DNA from: Lentisphaeria bacterium UBA4640
GTDB taxonomy: Bacteria; Verrucomicrobiota; Lentisphaeria; Victivallales; UBA1829
DNA: 64,000 nucleotides
Assembly (NCBI GenBank): GCA_002405835.1
Contig: DHMO01000034.1
Span: 42,904-106,903 of the forward strand
Reading direction: 5' to 3'
Part shown: positions 25,685-33,888 of the stretch, piece after piece
Layout: every line of letters begins with the position of its first letter
How positions within the stretch are numbered: the stretch's first letter is position 1
Notes under the pieces: model-generated
The model's database searches: none
What the model was told of the DNA's origin: nothing
What the model saw: only the letters and a program-made list of their open reading frames with translations
Program-made: the position numbers and the translations under genes

Positions 25685-26413
25685 ATGAACAGGAAAAAAG
25701 GAAAAACGAGAGCTGGAAACTTCACCCTAATAGAACTTCTTGTAGTAATTGCGATCATTGCAATACTTGCAGGAATGCTTCTTCCCGCACTGAATTCCGC
25801 CCGCGAAAAGGCACGAACCGTCAGCTGCCTGAGCAATATCAAGCAGTCTGCAATGACAATTCTGGGCTATACGGATTCCAGCGATGGATTTTTCCCGCCA
25901 AGCGGCTTTACTGGCTCCGCCCCCGGCTGGGGATGGCTGGTTGTCCGGAATAATCTCGTCGGAAACTGGTCGGCGCTGGACTGTCCGGTTGCGGCCGTGC
26001 AGAATGGAGGCAACACAAAATGTCTCACGACAGCATACATCAGCACAGCCCCGGTCGCGGAATACTGGCGCAGCCGCTTCTCCTACGGAATCAATAAAAA
26101 CATCGCCGATGAAAACAAAAGCATCAAAACTTCAAAACTGAAAAACACATCGCGCAAAATTCTGCTTGCCGAAAACAGGTACAACTACTCCTGGTGCCAG
26201 GCATCGCATTGCAGGACTTATCCCTACAATGAAACGACCTGGAGCGACTCCGGACTGCTTTACACCTGGCACAGTGGAGTCACCAATACAGCCTTCGGCG
26301 ACGGGCATGCGGAATCGGTCAAAGGTCCGGGCTTCCGCGAGCCGGCGCCTTATGCGGACCTGATCTACAAAATGGATAAATTCAAACCGGAAAACTGGAA
26401 TCCGGAACTCTAA
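25685..26413 (+). CDS. Prepilin-type N-terminal domain (pseudopilin-like) protein
   Basis: 242 residues from the ATG at 25685, chosen because AAAGGAG sits at proper distance; an ATG at 25667 overlaps the regulator stop and could also be used. A basic start (MNRKKGKTRAG) leads into NFTLIELLVVIAIIAILAGM, the type IV pilin or type II secretion pseudopilin helix, then LPALNSAREKARTVSCLSNI. The C-terminus has the family motif HSGVTNTAFGDGHAESV. The residue before the Phe is Asn, not the Gly needed by typical prepilin peptidases. It lies between a sugar regulator and secreted carbohydrate-active proteins, so a role at the cell surface in glycan capture is plausible but unproven. Confidence 0.88.
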   Translation: MNRKKGKTRAGNFTLIELLVVIAIIAILAGMLLPALNSAREKARTVSCLSNIKQSAMTILGYTDSSDGFFPPSGFTGSAPGWGWLVVRNNLVGNWSALDCPVAAVQNGGNTKCLTTAYISTAPVAEYWRSRFSYGINKNIADENKSIKTSKLKNTSRKILLAENRYNYSWCQASHCRTYPYNETTWSDSGLLYTWHSGVTNTAFGDGHAESVKGPGFREPAPYADLIYKMDKFKPENWNPEL

Positions 26414-26441
26414 AACAAACCTCAAAGAAGGAGAAAAACAT

Positions 26442-26954
26442 ATGAAAAAAACTTTTGCAGCACTGGTCATCGCTCTCTCCGGCATTCTCGGTAACGCCGG
26501 AGAACAGGTCAACCTGTTCCAGAACAAAGAAGCATGGACTCTTCCCGCCTCAAGCGAATGGAAAGACAATACGCTGAGAGTAACTGTTCTGCCGACCAGT
26601 CACAACAAACGCGGAACCAATACCGCCCAGCTGAACCTTGAGCCGGAAAAAATCCGCGGGAAATACCTCCGTTTCACCTGCGAAGCAAAAGGAGAAAATC
26701 TGAACATTGCAGAACTGGAACGCCCGTATCTCGGCTTCAAATTCATGCTGATCGTCAAAGGCGAAAAGAAAACCACCTATCCGGGCGGAGGCAGAAACGC
26801 CGAGAACTTCAACTGGAAAAAAGTTTCCTTTGAAACGCCGATACCCGAAGATGTAACGGACGCAAAGCTGAATCTCGGTCTTCAGAACATCAGCGGAACC
26901 GTCTACTTCCGCAATGTCCGACTCGAAATCATCGACGACACCAATGAAGAATAA
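26442..26954 (+). CDS. Small secreted beta-rich protein, CBM-like
   Basis: 170 residues with a signal peptide (MKKTFAALVIALSGILGNAG). The mature part looks like a single beta-sandwich: LFQNKEAWTLPASSEWKDN, YLRFTCEAKGENL, WKKVSFETPIP and GTVYFRNVRLEI. The final strand pattern ending VRLEI is typical of CBM4/9/22-like jelly rolls. Aromatic residues (Trp, Tyr) are present, but I cannot name a binding site. AAGGAG precedes the ATG. It sits between the pseudopilin and a GH5 enzyme, so it may be a stand-alone carbohydrate-binding protein. Confidence 0.6.
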   Translation: MKKTFAALVIALSGILGNAGEQVNLFQNKEAWTLPASSEWKDNTLRVTVLPTSHNKRGTNTAQLNLEPEKIRGKYLRFTCEAKGENLNIAELERPYLGFKFMLIVKGEKKTTYPGGGRNAENFNWKKVSFETPIPEDVTDAKLNLGLQNISGTVYFRNVRLEIIDDTNEE

Positions 26955-26976
26955 GAAAACACCGCAGGAGGTTTTC

Positions 26977-28131
26977 ATGAAAACAACATTCTTTGCCCTG
27001 TTTACAATGCTCCTCTGCTCCTTAGGCGCCGCAGAACCGGCGCCTAAGGGAAGCCCGTACGGCCCGACCGTTGAAATTCCGGACGGATACCGGTGCGAGT
27101 ACACGGAGGACATCCGGAACCGTCCGCTCTTCCGCGGCGTCATGAGTCCCGATGTTGAAAAATGCACAGTCAAGGACCTTGAAGACCTTGCATCGTGGGG
27201 AGCAAATCTGATCCGCTGGCAGATCGGCGTGCCGAAAGACAAGAAAGATCTGACAGACATCGCCGCATTTGAAGCGTGGTACGCCAAGCGCCTTGACGAC
27301 CTTGAAAAACTGATGCCGGTATTCGAACGTCTCGGAATTCACGTCATCATCGACATGCACACTCCGCCGGGCGGACGCTACAAGGTTGCCGGCGAACTCC
27401 CGCCCGGAGCAATCAAAGAGGCCGCGGCATTCGCGCAGCAGTTCCGCATGTTCTCCGAGAAAAAATATCTGGATTCATTCATCCGGATCTGGCGGCAGAT
27501 CGCAACCAGGTTCAAAGGACAGAAAAACATCTGGGGCTACGACCTCTGCAATGAACCCTGCCAGAACACCCCCGTACCCTTCAACTACTGGGACTGCCAG
27601 TACCGCGCGGCAAAAGCGATCCGGGAAATCGACCCGCATACACCGGTCATCATCGAATCCAACGGCATGTGCGGAATCAGCTCCTATGCCGACATGCAGC
27701 CGCTCCCGCTCAAAAACATCATCTATCAGGTTCATATCTACATTCCCGGCAGCTACACGCACCAGGGGATCGGAGCGAGCTGGAAAGATCTGAAGGCGGG
27801 AAAATTCGTAACCTATCCCAAAGACGTCGGAGGCAAGCGGTATCTCCGGAGCAATCTTGCAACCGTCCGTTCCTTCCAGGAGGAATACGGGGCAATCATC
27901 TTCTGCGGGGAGTTTTCCGCCATTCGCTGGGCGCCCGGGGCGGAGAAATATGTCCGCGACGTCATCTCCCTCTGTGAAGAATACGGCTGGTCGTGGACCT
28001 ATCACGCATTCCGCGAATCCCATTTCTGGAGCGTGGAGCACGAGCCGGATTTCAACACCGTCACCCTCGCAAAAGAAGATACTCCGCTCAAAAAAGTTCT
28101 GCTGAAATATTTCAGCAGGAACCGCCGCTGA
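26977..28131 (+). CDS. Secreted GH5 family glycoside hydrolase (cellulase-like)
   Basis: 384 residues from the ATG at 26977, preceded by GCAGGAGG; upstream in-frame ATGs lie inside the previous gene. A signal peptide (MKTTFFALFTMLLCSLGAAE) is followed by a clan GH-A barrel: NLIRWQIGVP, GIHVIIDMHTPPGGR, IWGYDLCNEPCQN with acid/base Glu193, IIYQVHIYIPGSYTHQG, IIFCGEFSAIRW with nucleophile Glu312, and WSWTYHAFRES. Both catalytic glutamates are in their standard contexts. It should cut a beta-linked glucan, mannan or similar polymer outside the cytoplasm. It ends the regulator-pseudopilin operon before the terminator at 28152. Confidence 0.87.
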   Translation: MKTTFFALFTMLLCSLGAAEPAPKGSPYGPTVEIPDGYRCEYTEDIRNRPLFRGVMSPDVEKCTVKDLEDLASWGANLIRWQIGVPKDKKDLTDIAAFEAWYAKRLDDLEKLMPVFERLGIHVIIDMHTPPGGRYKVAGELPPGAIKEAAAFAQQFRMFSEKKYLDSFIRIWRQIATRFKGQKNIWGYDLCNEPCQNTPVPFNYWDCQYRAAKAIREIDPHTPVIIESNGMCGISSYADMQPLPLKNIIYQVHIYIPGSYTHQGIGASWKDLKAGKFVTYPKDVGGKRYLRSNLATVRSFQEEYGAIIFCGEFSAIRWAPGAEKYVRDVISLCEEYGWSWTYHAFRESHFWSVEHEPDFNTVTLAKEDTPLKKVLLKYFSRNRR

Positions 28132-28151
28132 GCACAGAAAAACATCACAAA

Positions 28152-28198
28152 AGCCGGATGAACTTGATTTTAAGATTCATCCGGCTGTATTATTTATA
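28152..28198 (+). terminator. Terminator after the GH5 gene
   Basis: A perfect 11-bp stem, AGCCGGATGAA (28152-28162) with TTCATCCGGCT (28176-28186), 13-nt loop, then an A/T-rich tail GTATTATTTATA. The tail is not a pure T run, so termination may be partial. Confidence 0.65.
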
Positions 28199-28236
28199 CA
28201 AAAACAGCAAACAGCACTTGCAGGAGTCTGCAGAAA

Positions 28237-30237
28237 ATGGAAAACAGTCAATTCACCGTTGAAATCAATCCTTTGAACGGCGGACTCGCTTCGCTCGTTC
28301 TGAAAAACGATGCCGACCGCATGAACTGGATTGAAGGTCTTGAAACCTGGGGCACCCCCGTCGGAATGGAATTCCTCGGCATGGGACAGATGGAGGGGAA
28401 AAATGTCTCGCACTACCGCCGCGATGTCCTGCAGCTCTCCGTTGAACGCACTATGGAGGAAAACTGTCTGCGCGAACGATTCATTTTCCGCAATACCGCC
28501 GGATACGATCTCTACTTTCAGCGCGGCCAGCTCGGAATCTTCACGACCTTCAATGACAACTACACAGATGCAGAAACCTGCGAAAAAAAACGCTGTCATG
28601 CGCATATCTGGTGCGGAGGCGAAAACTCGTATGTGCACGCGCTTAAAATGGCTCCCTTCCCGACCGAAATTGCTCTTATCCTGACTCGTGGCTCACTGGA
28701 TTCCTACAGCGTCCGGCGGATCGCACAGCAGCAGAGCAACGACCGCGGAGATTTCATTCTCCATCCCGATCCGGCGCATTTTCTCCCCGGAGAGACAAAA
28801 GTGCTTGAATGGGAACTTGCGGCATTCCCCGCAGAAACCTTCAAGGCCGAACTGCTGAAACGCCCGGCTTCCGTATATATTTCATTTGAGCAGGAAACAA
28901 TCTTTCCGGGCGAACATTTCAGCATAACTGCGGAAATGCCCGCTGCACCGGAAAAGGTCTCCGTTCTCTGCAACGGCTCCCCTGTTCCGTTCCGCACGGA
29001 AAACCGGCGGATTTTCGTTGATTGCAAGCCTGCGGGAAACGGCGAACAGAAATTTGAGTTTTCCGTCAACGGGCATCAATGCCGGGCAAACGGGTTCGTC
29101 TCCGAAGACCTCGACACCGTCATCGACCGGCGGATCCGTTTCATCATCCGCAATCAGCAGATGACTGACCCGCGCAGTCCGCTTTACGGGGCATTTCTGA
29201 TTTACGACACCGAAGAGAAATCGCAGTTCTTCGATTATGCCGTTCCCGATCACAACGCCTGCCGAGAACGTTTCAGCATGGGGCTGCTCATTGCGCGCCG
29301 GCTCCGCCGGAAGCATGACGCGGAAATGGAAAAGTCTCTGAAACTTTTCGAAGAATTCCTCCTCCGGGAAGTCTTCGACTCCGAAACCGGAGAAGTCTGC
29401 AACAACATCGGGAAAAATGCAAAATTCAAACGCCTCTACAACGCGCCGTGGCTCATCACCTTCTGGCTCGAAATGTACCATCTGTATAAAGAGGACCGCT
29501 ACCTCGTCTGGATTGAACGCTCCATGCGCGATTACTACAGCAAAGGCGGTACAAAATTCTACCCGAACGGCAGCATCTTCTCCGACGCCGTCAAAGCGAT
29601 CCGCGACGCAGGCAAAACCGAAACGGCGCGCGAACTAGCCGGACTCGTCCGGACGCATGTTGAAAACATCCGCGCAAACGGAATTCTCTATCCTCCGCAT
29701 GAAGTGCGGTTTGAACAGACGATCGTCACTCCCGCGCTGTCGATTCTTTCCGCGTATTACAACCTCATTGAACGGGATCCGGCGCTGCTTGAAGAGGCAA
29801 AGAAACACGCCGCAATTCTGAAACGTTTCAACGGTGACCAGCCTGACCACAAATGGAACAGCCTGCCGATCCGTCACTGGGACGGCTACTGGTTCGGCAA
29901 GCATCGTCTTTACGGAGATACACTTCATTACTGGAGCTGCCTTTCCGCATATGCGCTCCTGCTTCACACAGGGAACAGCGATAACGGCCTCCGCATGCTG
30001 GCACGGAAAACTCTGCGGAATCTGCTCTGCCTTTTCTTTCCCGACGGCACAGCTTCCTGCGCATACCTGCACCCGTATTCCGTTACCATGCTGAATCCGG
30101 ACGGCACGGAGATCGCTCCCGCCCGGCGCGGAGAATTCTTCGACCCGTGGGCCAATGATCAGGACTTCGCGCTCTATTTCATTCTACGGGCAGAAGATGA
30201 AACGGGTCTTTCACTCAAAAACAACAAACGGTCCTGA
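28237..30237 (+). CDS. Six-hairpin glycosidase-like protein, function unknown
   Basis: 666 residues, no signal peptide, GGAG upstream of the ATG. The N-terminal 210 residues are beta-rich (FTVEINPLNGGLASLVL, WGTPVGMEFLG, ELAAFPAETFKAEL), then an immunoglobulin-like stretch near 220-290 (SVYISFEQETIFPGE). From about residue 300 it is helical, with features of an (alpha/alpha)6 barrel: FSMGLLIARRLRRK, YNAPWLITFWLEMYHLYKED, HWDGYWFGKHRLYGDTLHYW and DFALYFILRAED. Such folds occur in several glycosidase and polysaccharide lyase families; I cannot assign one. Aromatic and acidic residues in HWDGYWFG and FDPWANDQD are active-site candidates. It lies after the GH5 operon terminator. Confidence 0.6.
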   Translation: MENSQFTVEINPLNGGLASLVLKNDADRMNWIEGLETWGTPVGMEFLGMGQMEGKNVSHYRRDVLQLSVERTMEENCLRERFIFRNTAGYDLYFQRGQLGIFTTFNDNYTDAETCEKKRCHAHIWCGGENSYVHALKMAPFPTEIALILTRGSLDSYSVRRIAQQQSNDRGDFILHPDPAHFLPGETKVLEWELAAFPAETFKAELLKRPASVYISFEQETIFPGEHFSITAEMPAAPEKVSVLCNGSPVPFRTENRRIFVDCKPAGNGEQKFEFSVNGHQCRANGFVSEDLDTVIDRRIRFIIRNQQMTDPRSPLYGAFLIYDTEEKSQFFDYAVPDHNACRERFSMGLLIARRLRRKHDAEMEKSLKLFEEFLLREVFDSETGEVCNNIGKNAKFKRLYNAPWLITFWLEMYHLYKEDRYLVWIERSMRDYYSKGGTKFYPNGSIFSDAVKAIRDAGKTETARELAGLVRTHVENIRANGILYPPHEVRFEQTIVTPALSILSAYYNLIERDPALLEEAKKHAAILKRFNGDQPDHKWNSLPIRHWDGYWFGKHRLYGDTLHYWSCLSAYALLLHTGNSDNGLRMLARKTLRNLLCLFFPDGTASCAYLHPYSVTMLNPDGTEIAPARRGEFFDPWANDQDFALYFILRAEDETGLSLKNNKRS

Positions 30238-30326
30238 CGGATTGCTTCATTTGCAGAAATTTTAAAAAATTGGAGCAAATAATTTCCGTTTTCATTCAGT
30301 TTTTCATTAAAAAGAGAAAAAACAGG

Positions 30327-30355
30327 TTGTTTTCTCGCGGAAACAAAGGTATATT
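30327..30355 (+). promoter_or_regulatory. Promoter of the SDR gene
   Basis: TTGTTT at 30327-30332, a 17-bp spacer that again carries CGCG (30336-30339), and TATATT at 30350-30355, 34 bp before the ATG at 30390. Confidence 0.65.
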
Positions 30356-30389
30356 CTTCCGTGAAAATTCCTAACAGAAAGGATTGACT

Positions 30390-31139
30390 ATGTCGGAACA
30401 GAATTTTGCAGGAAGAACCGCAATCATCGTCGGCGGAGCCTCGGGAATGGGACTGCTCGCCGGGCAGGATCTCGCAAAACAGGGCGCAACCGTCATTCTC
30501 GCCGACGTCAACGGCGAAAAAGTCGAAGCTCTCGCCGCGGATATCCGCGCAAACGGCGGAAACGCCTACGGCGTCAAATGCGACGTCCGGAAAGTCGAAG
30601 ACATCGAAAACGCCGTCGCCTTCACCAAGGAAAAAGGCGGCTCTGTCGACATCATGATCTACACCGCTGGCGGATTCGCCGGACGCATCTTCAACTGTCC
30701 CGAGCCGTTCCAGAGCCGCCCGTATGAAGTGCTCGACTGGGGCATCGACGTCAATCTCAAAGGAGCCCTCTTCTTCTGCCGCGCCGTGATCGGAACCATG
30801 ATCGAACAGAAACGCGGCGTCATGATCGTCCTCGGCTCCATCGACGGCGTCACCGGCTCCGCATGGAGCGTCGACTACAGCGCGGCGAAAAGCGGCATGA
30901 TCGGCATGGTCAAGGGTCTCGCTATGCTCGGCGCCCCCCACAACGTCCGCGCCTGCTGCGTCTCCCCCGGACCGGTCCTCACCCGCGCCGCTATGGCGAA
31001 CATGCCCACACCGATGGGCCGCGCCGCCGAACCGCAGGAAGTCGTCGACCTGATTCTCTATCTCGCCAGCGACAAAGCCGCCTTCATCTCCGGCGACAAT
31101 TACCTCATCGACGGAGCCCGCGCCTGCATGGTCCGCTGA
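30390..31139 (+). CDS. SDR-family NAD(P)-dependent oxidoreductase
   Basis: 249 residues from the ATG at 30390, with AAAGGA six bases upstream; the TTG at 30384 is less likely. A classical short-chain dehydrogenase: cofactor motif TAIIVGGASGMG near residue 10, DVNGEKVEAL (an Asp that favours NAD), a Ser in VLGSIDGV, the catalytic YSAAKSG, and CVSPGPVLTRAA after it. The C-terminal EVVDLILYLASDKAAFISGD is standard. The substrate is unknown. It is a single-gene unit with its own promoter and terminator. Its GC-rich, C-ending codons suggest high expression. Confidence 0.92.
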   Translation: MSEQNFAGRTAIIVGGASGMGLLAGQDLAKQGATVILADVNGEKVEALAADIRANGGNAYGVKCDVRKVEDIENAVAFTKEKGGSVDIMIYTAGGFAGRIFNCPEPFQSRPYEVLDWGIDVNLKGALFFCRAVIGTMIEQKRGVMIVLGSIDGVTGSAWSVDYSAAKSGMIGMVKGLAMLGAPHNVRACCVSPGPVLTRAAMANMPTPMGRAAEPQEVVDLILYLASDKAAFISGDNYLIDGARACMVR

Positions 31140-31164
31140 CCCGCGCAAGCACACAGAATCTCTC

Positions 31165-31196
31165 CGGGCAGGATACACAAATCCTGCCCGTTTTTT
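31165..31196 (+). terminator. Rho-independent terminator after the SDR gene
   Basis: Perfect 10-bp stem CGGGCAGGAT (31165-31174) / ATCCTGCCCG (31181-31190), 6-nt loop, then six T. Confidence 0.95.
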
Positions 31197-31216
31197 GTTT
31201 TAAAAAAAGGAAACGA

Positions 31217-31765
31217 TCAGGAATAGAGCTGGTAGAGACGGTTCATCGCAACCGTAAAGAGTTCCGCAGTGATTTCCGCATCGTAAAGCGCACGGTGTGC
31301 GTCGCCCGTGACATTCGCGCCTAGAGAGAGTGCGAGGCGCAGGGACTGCAGACTGTAGCTCGGCATTCCGGGAAACGCCTTGCGCACGATCGCAATCGAA
31401 TCGTATGCGCCGCTTTCCCAGACGGCAAGCCCGCAGCGGTTTAAACTCTCCTGCAGAAAAGCAAGGTCAAACCGGGCATTGTGAGCAACGAGTTTGCTGT
31501 CTTTCGCGAAGTCGAGAAACTCCGCGCCGACTTTTTCGAAAACGGGCGCCTCCGCAACCATTTCATCCGTAATCTGATGCACGGCCGTTGCGCGGCGGGG
31601 AATCGGCATCTGGGGATTGATAAGCGATGAATAGCGCGAAGTCGAGCCGTCGGTTTCAATACGCACCGCGCCGATCTCCACGGGACGGTCCCTCACGGGG
31701 CTCATTCCGGTGGTTTCAAAGTCGAAGACCGTGTAAGGTCCGAGTTCATGCCATTTTTCCGCCAT
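31217..31765 (-). CDS. DnaQ-like 3'-5' exonuclease (DNA polymerase III epsilon family)
   Basis: 182 residues, a DEDDh exonuclease. Exo I is VFDFETTG with Asp15 and Glu17, Exo II is LVAHNARFDLAFL, and Exo III is HRALYDAEITAEL with the His and Asp. The length equals a bare exonuclease domain without the C-terminal polymerase-binding tail of true epsilon, so it may be a proofreading subunit, an ExoX-like repair nuclease or an RNase T-like enzyme. The Shine-Dalgarno sequence is weak. It is separated from galE upstream by a terminator, so it has its own promoter or relies on read-through. Confidence 0.9.
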   Translation of the reverse strand: MAEKWHELGPYTVFDFETTGMSPVRDRPVEIGAVRIETDGSTSRYSSLINPQMPIPRRATAVHQITDEMVAEAPVFEKVGAEFLDFAKDSKLVAHNARFDLAFLQESLNRCGLAVWESGAYDSIAIVRKAFPGMPSYSLQSLRLALSLGANVTGDAHRALYDAEITAELFTVAMNRLYQLYS

Positions 31766-31781
31766 GATTCAATCCGGTTCT

Positions 31782-31814
31782 GAAAAAGGGCGCGCGGAGT
31801 GGAATCCGCACGCC
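31782..31814 (-). terminator. Terminator of galE (minus strand)
   Basis: Arms 31787-31797 and 31804-31814 (GGGCG-GCGGA / TCCGC-CGCCC with one internal mismatch). On the minus strand the hairpin is followed by five T (31782-31786). Confidence 0.75.
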
Positions 31815-31823
31815 CTGAGGGTG

Positions 31824-32795
31824 TTACTTGGAGTAGCCGTTCGGGTGCTTCTGGAGCCATTTCCAGACAGAAGCGATAATCGCCTCCGCATTTTCGAACT
31901 GAGGCTTCCAGCCGAGCTCCTGACGGGCGCGGGTGGAGTCCGCAATCAGACGCGGGGGATCGCCGGGGCGGCGGGGAACGACTTCCGCCGGAATCGGGTG
32001 TCCGGTAACCTTGCGCGCGGCTTCGAGAATCTGCATGACGCTGAGTCCGCTGCCGGTGCCGAGGTTGTAGTGTCCGCTCTTCGGTGCGTAGAGCGCCTTT
32101 TCGTGCGCCTGCGCGAGGTCGAGGATGTGAATGTAGTCACGGATGCAGGTTCCATCCGGCGTATCGTAGTCATCGCCGAAAAGCATGGCTTTTTCGCGTT
32201 TGCCCTGAGCAACCTGAAGCAGAATCGGAATCAGGTGTGTTTCGGGATTGTGATCTTCGCCGTACTTTTCCGTTGCGCCTGCGGCGTTGAAGTAGCGGAG
32301 AGCGGCATACTTGAGCCCGTAAATCTTGCTGTACCAGTTCAGGACTTTCTCAAAGCAGAGCTTGGATTCGCCGTAGGGGTTGATGGGCAGCTGGGGTGCG
32401 TCTTCCTTGATCGGAATCTCCTTCGGCTCGCCGAAGGTTGCGGCGGTGCTGGAGAAAACAAATGTTTTGACTCCGCCTTCCACTGCAGCGTCCGCGAGGT
32501 TGATCGCGTTCGCAAGGTTGTTGTTGAAGTACTTGCTGGGGTTCTTCATGGATTCGCCGACAAGGGAGAATGCGGCGAAGTGCATGATGGCGTCGTAGTT
32601 TCCTTCCTTGACGACCTTTTTGAGATTTTCGCGGTCGGCGAGGTTTGCTTTGATGAATTTCGCACGGGGATCGACCGCTTCGATATGACCGGTGATCAGA
32701 TCGTCGAAAACGGTGACTTCATAACCTCTGTCGAGGAGATATTCGGTGCAGGCACTTCCGATGTATCCTGCTCCGCCGGCAACAAAAACGCGCAT
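31824..32795 (-). CDS. galE: UDP-glucose 4-epimerase GalE
   Basis: 323 residues, an extended SDR. NAD motif VFVAGGAGYIGSACTEYLLD at the start, FDDLITGH, the Ser/Thr site FSSTAATFGEP, the catalytic NPYGESKLCFE, RYFNAAGATEKYGEDH, and GTCIRDYIHILDLAQAH, all GalE hallmarks. It interconverts UDP-glucose and UDP-galactose for galactose use or for surface polysaccharide. AGGAGG lies seven bases before the ATG. It is monocistronic with its own terminator. Confidence 0.95.
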   Translation of the reverse strand: MRVFVAGGAGYIGSACTEYLLDRGYEVTVFDDLITGHIEAVDPRAKFIKANLADRENLKKVVKEGNYDAIMHFAAFSLVGESMKNPSKYFNNNLANAINLADAAVEGGVKTFVFSSTAATFGEPKEIPIKEDAPQLPINPYGESKLCFEKVLNWYSKIYGLKYAALRYFNAAGATEKYGEDHNPETHLIPILLQVAQGKREKAMLFGDDYDTPDGTCIRDYIHILDLAQAHEKALYAPKSGHYNLGTGSGLSVMQILEAARKVTGHPIPAEVVPRRPGDPPRLIADSTRARQELGWKPQFENAEAIIASVWKWLQKHPNGYSK

Positions 32796-32883
32796 GTTTC
32801 AGCCTCCTGTTGATAAATTATTCTGAAGTGACAATTTACCACGGAAATGGCAATTCTGCAAATCGAAAAGCGAAAATCATTGC

Positions 32884-32919
32884 AAAAAAAATGCGCTGCG
32901 GGGGTACGCAGCGCATTTT
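32884..32919 (-). terminator. Terminator of the CsgG-like operon (minus strand)
   Basis: A 13-bp stem, AAAATGCGCTGCG (32888-32900) / CGCAGCGCATTTT (32907-32919), with a 6-nt loop. On the minus strand a run of seven T follows immediately. It lies 20 bp after the stop of the gene at 32939. Confidence 0.93.
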
Positions 32920-32938
32920 CCGATGAATACAGGGCGGT

Positions 32939-33877
32939 TCAGAACGGAGCGGCGGGGTTTCCAGGCTGCGGCGCTGTCTGTGCCTGACGCGGAACCGGAC
33001 GCAGAATGCACTTGTTCGTCACGGGCGACGTCGGCTGGTAAATAATCTCGCCGTTGGAAGAATCCTCGCCGACGGAAGTCAGACGGATGGAGGTGATTTT
33101 GGTCTCCTTCTGCGTGACCTTTCCGGTGCGGCGGTTCCGGATCTTCTTGCCCGGCTTGTAAACATCAAAGTAGTCGCCGACTTTGCCGACACTCGGCGGG
33201 ATATCGGTTACCACCTGATTTCCCTCCACATCCAGCACATAGAAGGGAGTGTACCTGACAAGCTCGCGGACAATCTTCTGGCAGGCGCTTTTGCACGCCG
33301 CCTGAAGCGCCTGTTCCGAATAGTTGCCGATCTTCCGCTGTCCCTGATATGCAGTGTTGGTTGCAACGCTGGTCGCGGAAATGTTCTTGGAAGCCATCGT
33401 CGTTGCCGTGCGGGCATTGACGAGATTCAGAATCAGCTCCACGGTCGCGACATAATCGCCGCGCTCGGCGACATTGTAGAAATCGCGTGTTTTTTCATTC
33501 GAGAATCCATATGTCGTAACGGTCATGCGGATGTAGAACGCGGGGGAGGAAATGACGGTTTTCGTTCCGCCGTCATCCGCCGCGACAGCGAATTTTTCAC
33601 TGTCCACAAGCGTTTTCTCGAAATCTTCCATATTCAGCACCTGATAGATACCGGACTGAACCAGCTCATGATTCAGGCGATCAATCAGCGCCTGGAAGTT
33701 CGCGCGGGGATTGTCCGTTTTGTTCTTGATGTTGGCGACATCAATGGAGACGATCGGGCGCATGTCCTTGCCTTCGGCGACGTCTTCATCGTCGTCATCA
33801 TCCGCGAACGCGGAAGGGGCAAGGAGAATTGCCCCGAGCGCCAGAAGGCGCAGCAGTTTTTTCAGAGTTTTCTTCAT
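32939..33877 (-). CDS. CsgG-like secreted protein
   Basis: 312 residues with a signal peptide (MKKTLKKLLRLLALGAILLA) followed by an acidic run (DDDDDEDV). The body resembles the curli-assembly CsgG/LpoB type nucleotide-binding-like fold: IVSIDVANIKNKTDN, FQALIDRLNHELVQSGIYQV, YIRMTVTTYGFSNEKT, DYVATVELILNLVNARTATT and EQALQAACKSACQKIVREL. The usual CsgG lipobox Cys is missing, so it would be a soluble periplasmic or outer-membrane-associated protein. The C-terminus is Pro/Gln-rich. It is the last gene of a three-gene operon with a lipoprotein and a PEGA protein. A pore-forming role cannot be assumed. Confidence 0.6.
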   Translation of the reverse strand: MKKTLKKLLRLLALGAILLAPSAFADDDDDEDVAEGKDMRPIVSIDVANIKNKTDNPRANFQALIDRLNHELVQSGIYQVLNMEDFEKTLVDSEKFAVAADDGGTKTVISSPAFYIRMTVTTYGFSNEKTRDFYNVAERGDYVATVELILNLVNARTATTMASKNISATSVATNTAYQGQRKIGNYSEQALQAACKSACQKIVRELVRYTPFYVLDVEGNQVVTDIPPSVGKVGDYFDVYKPGKKIRNRRTGKVTQKETKITSIRLTSVGEDSSNGEIIYQPTSPVTNKCILRPVPRQAQTAPQPGNPAAPF

Positions 33878-33888
33878 TTTTCACTTCC

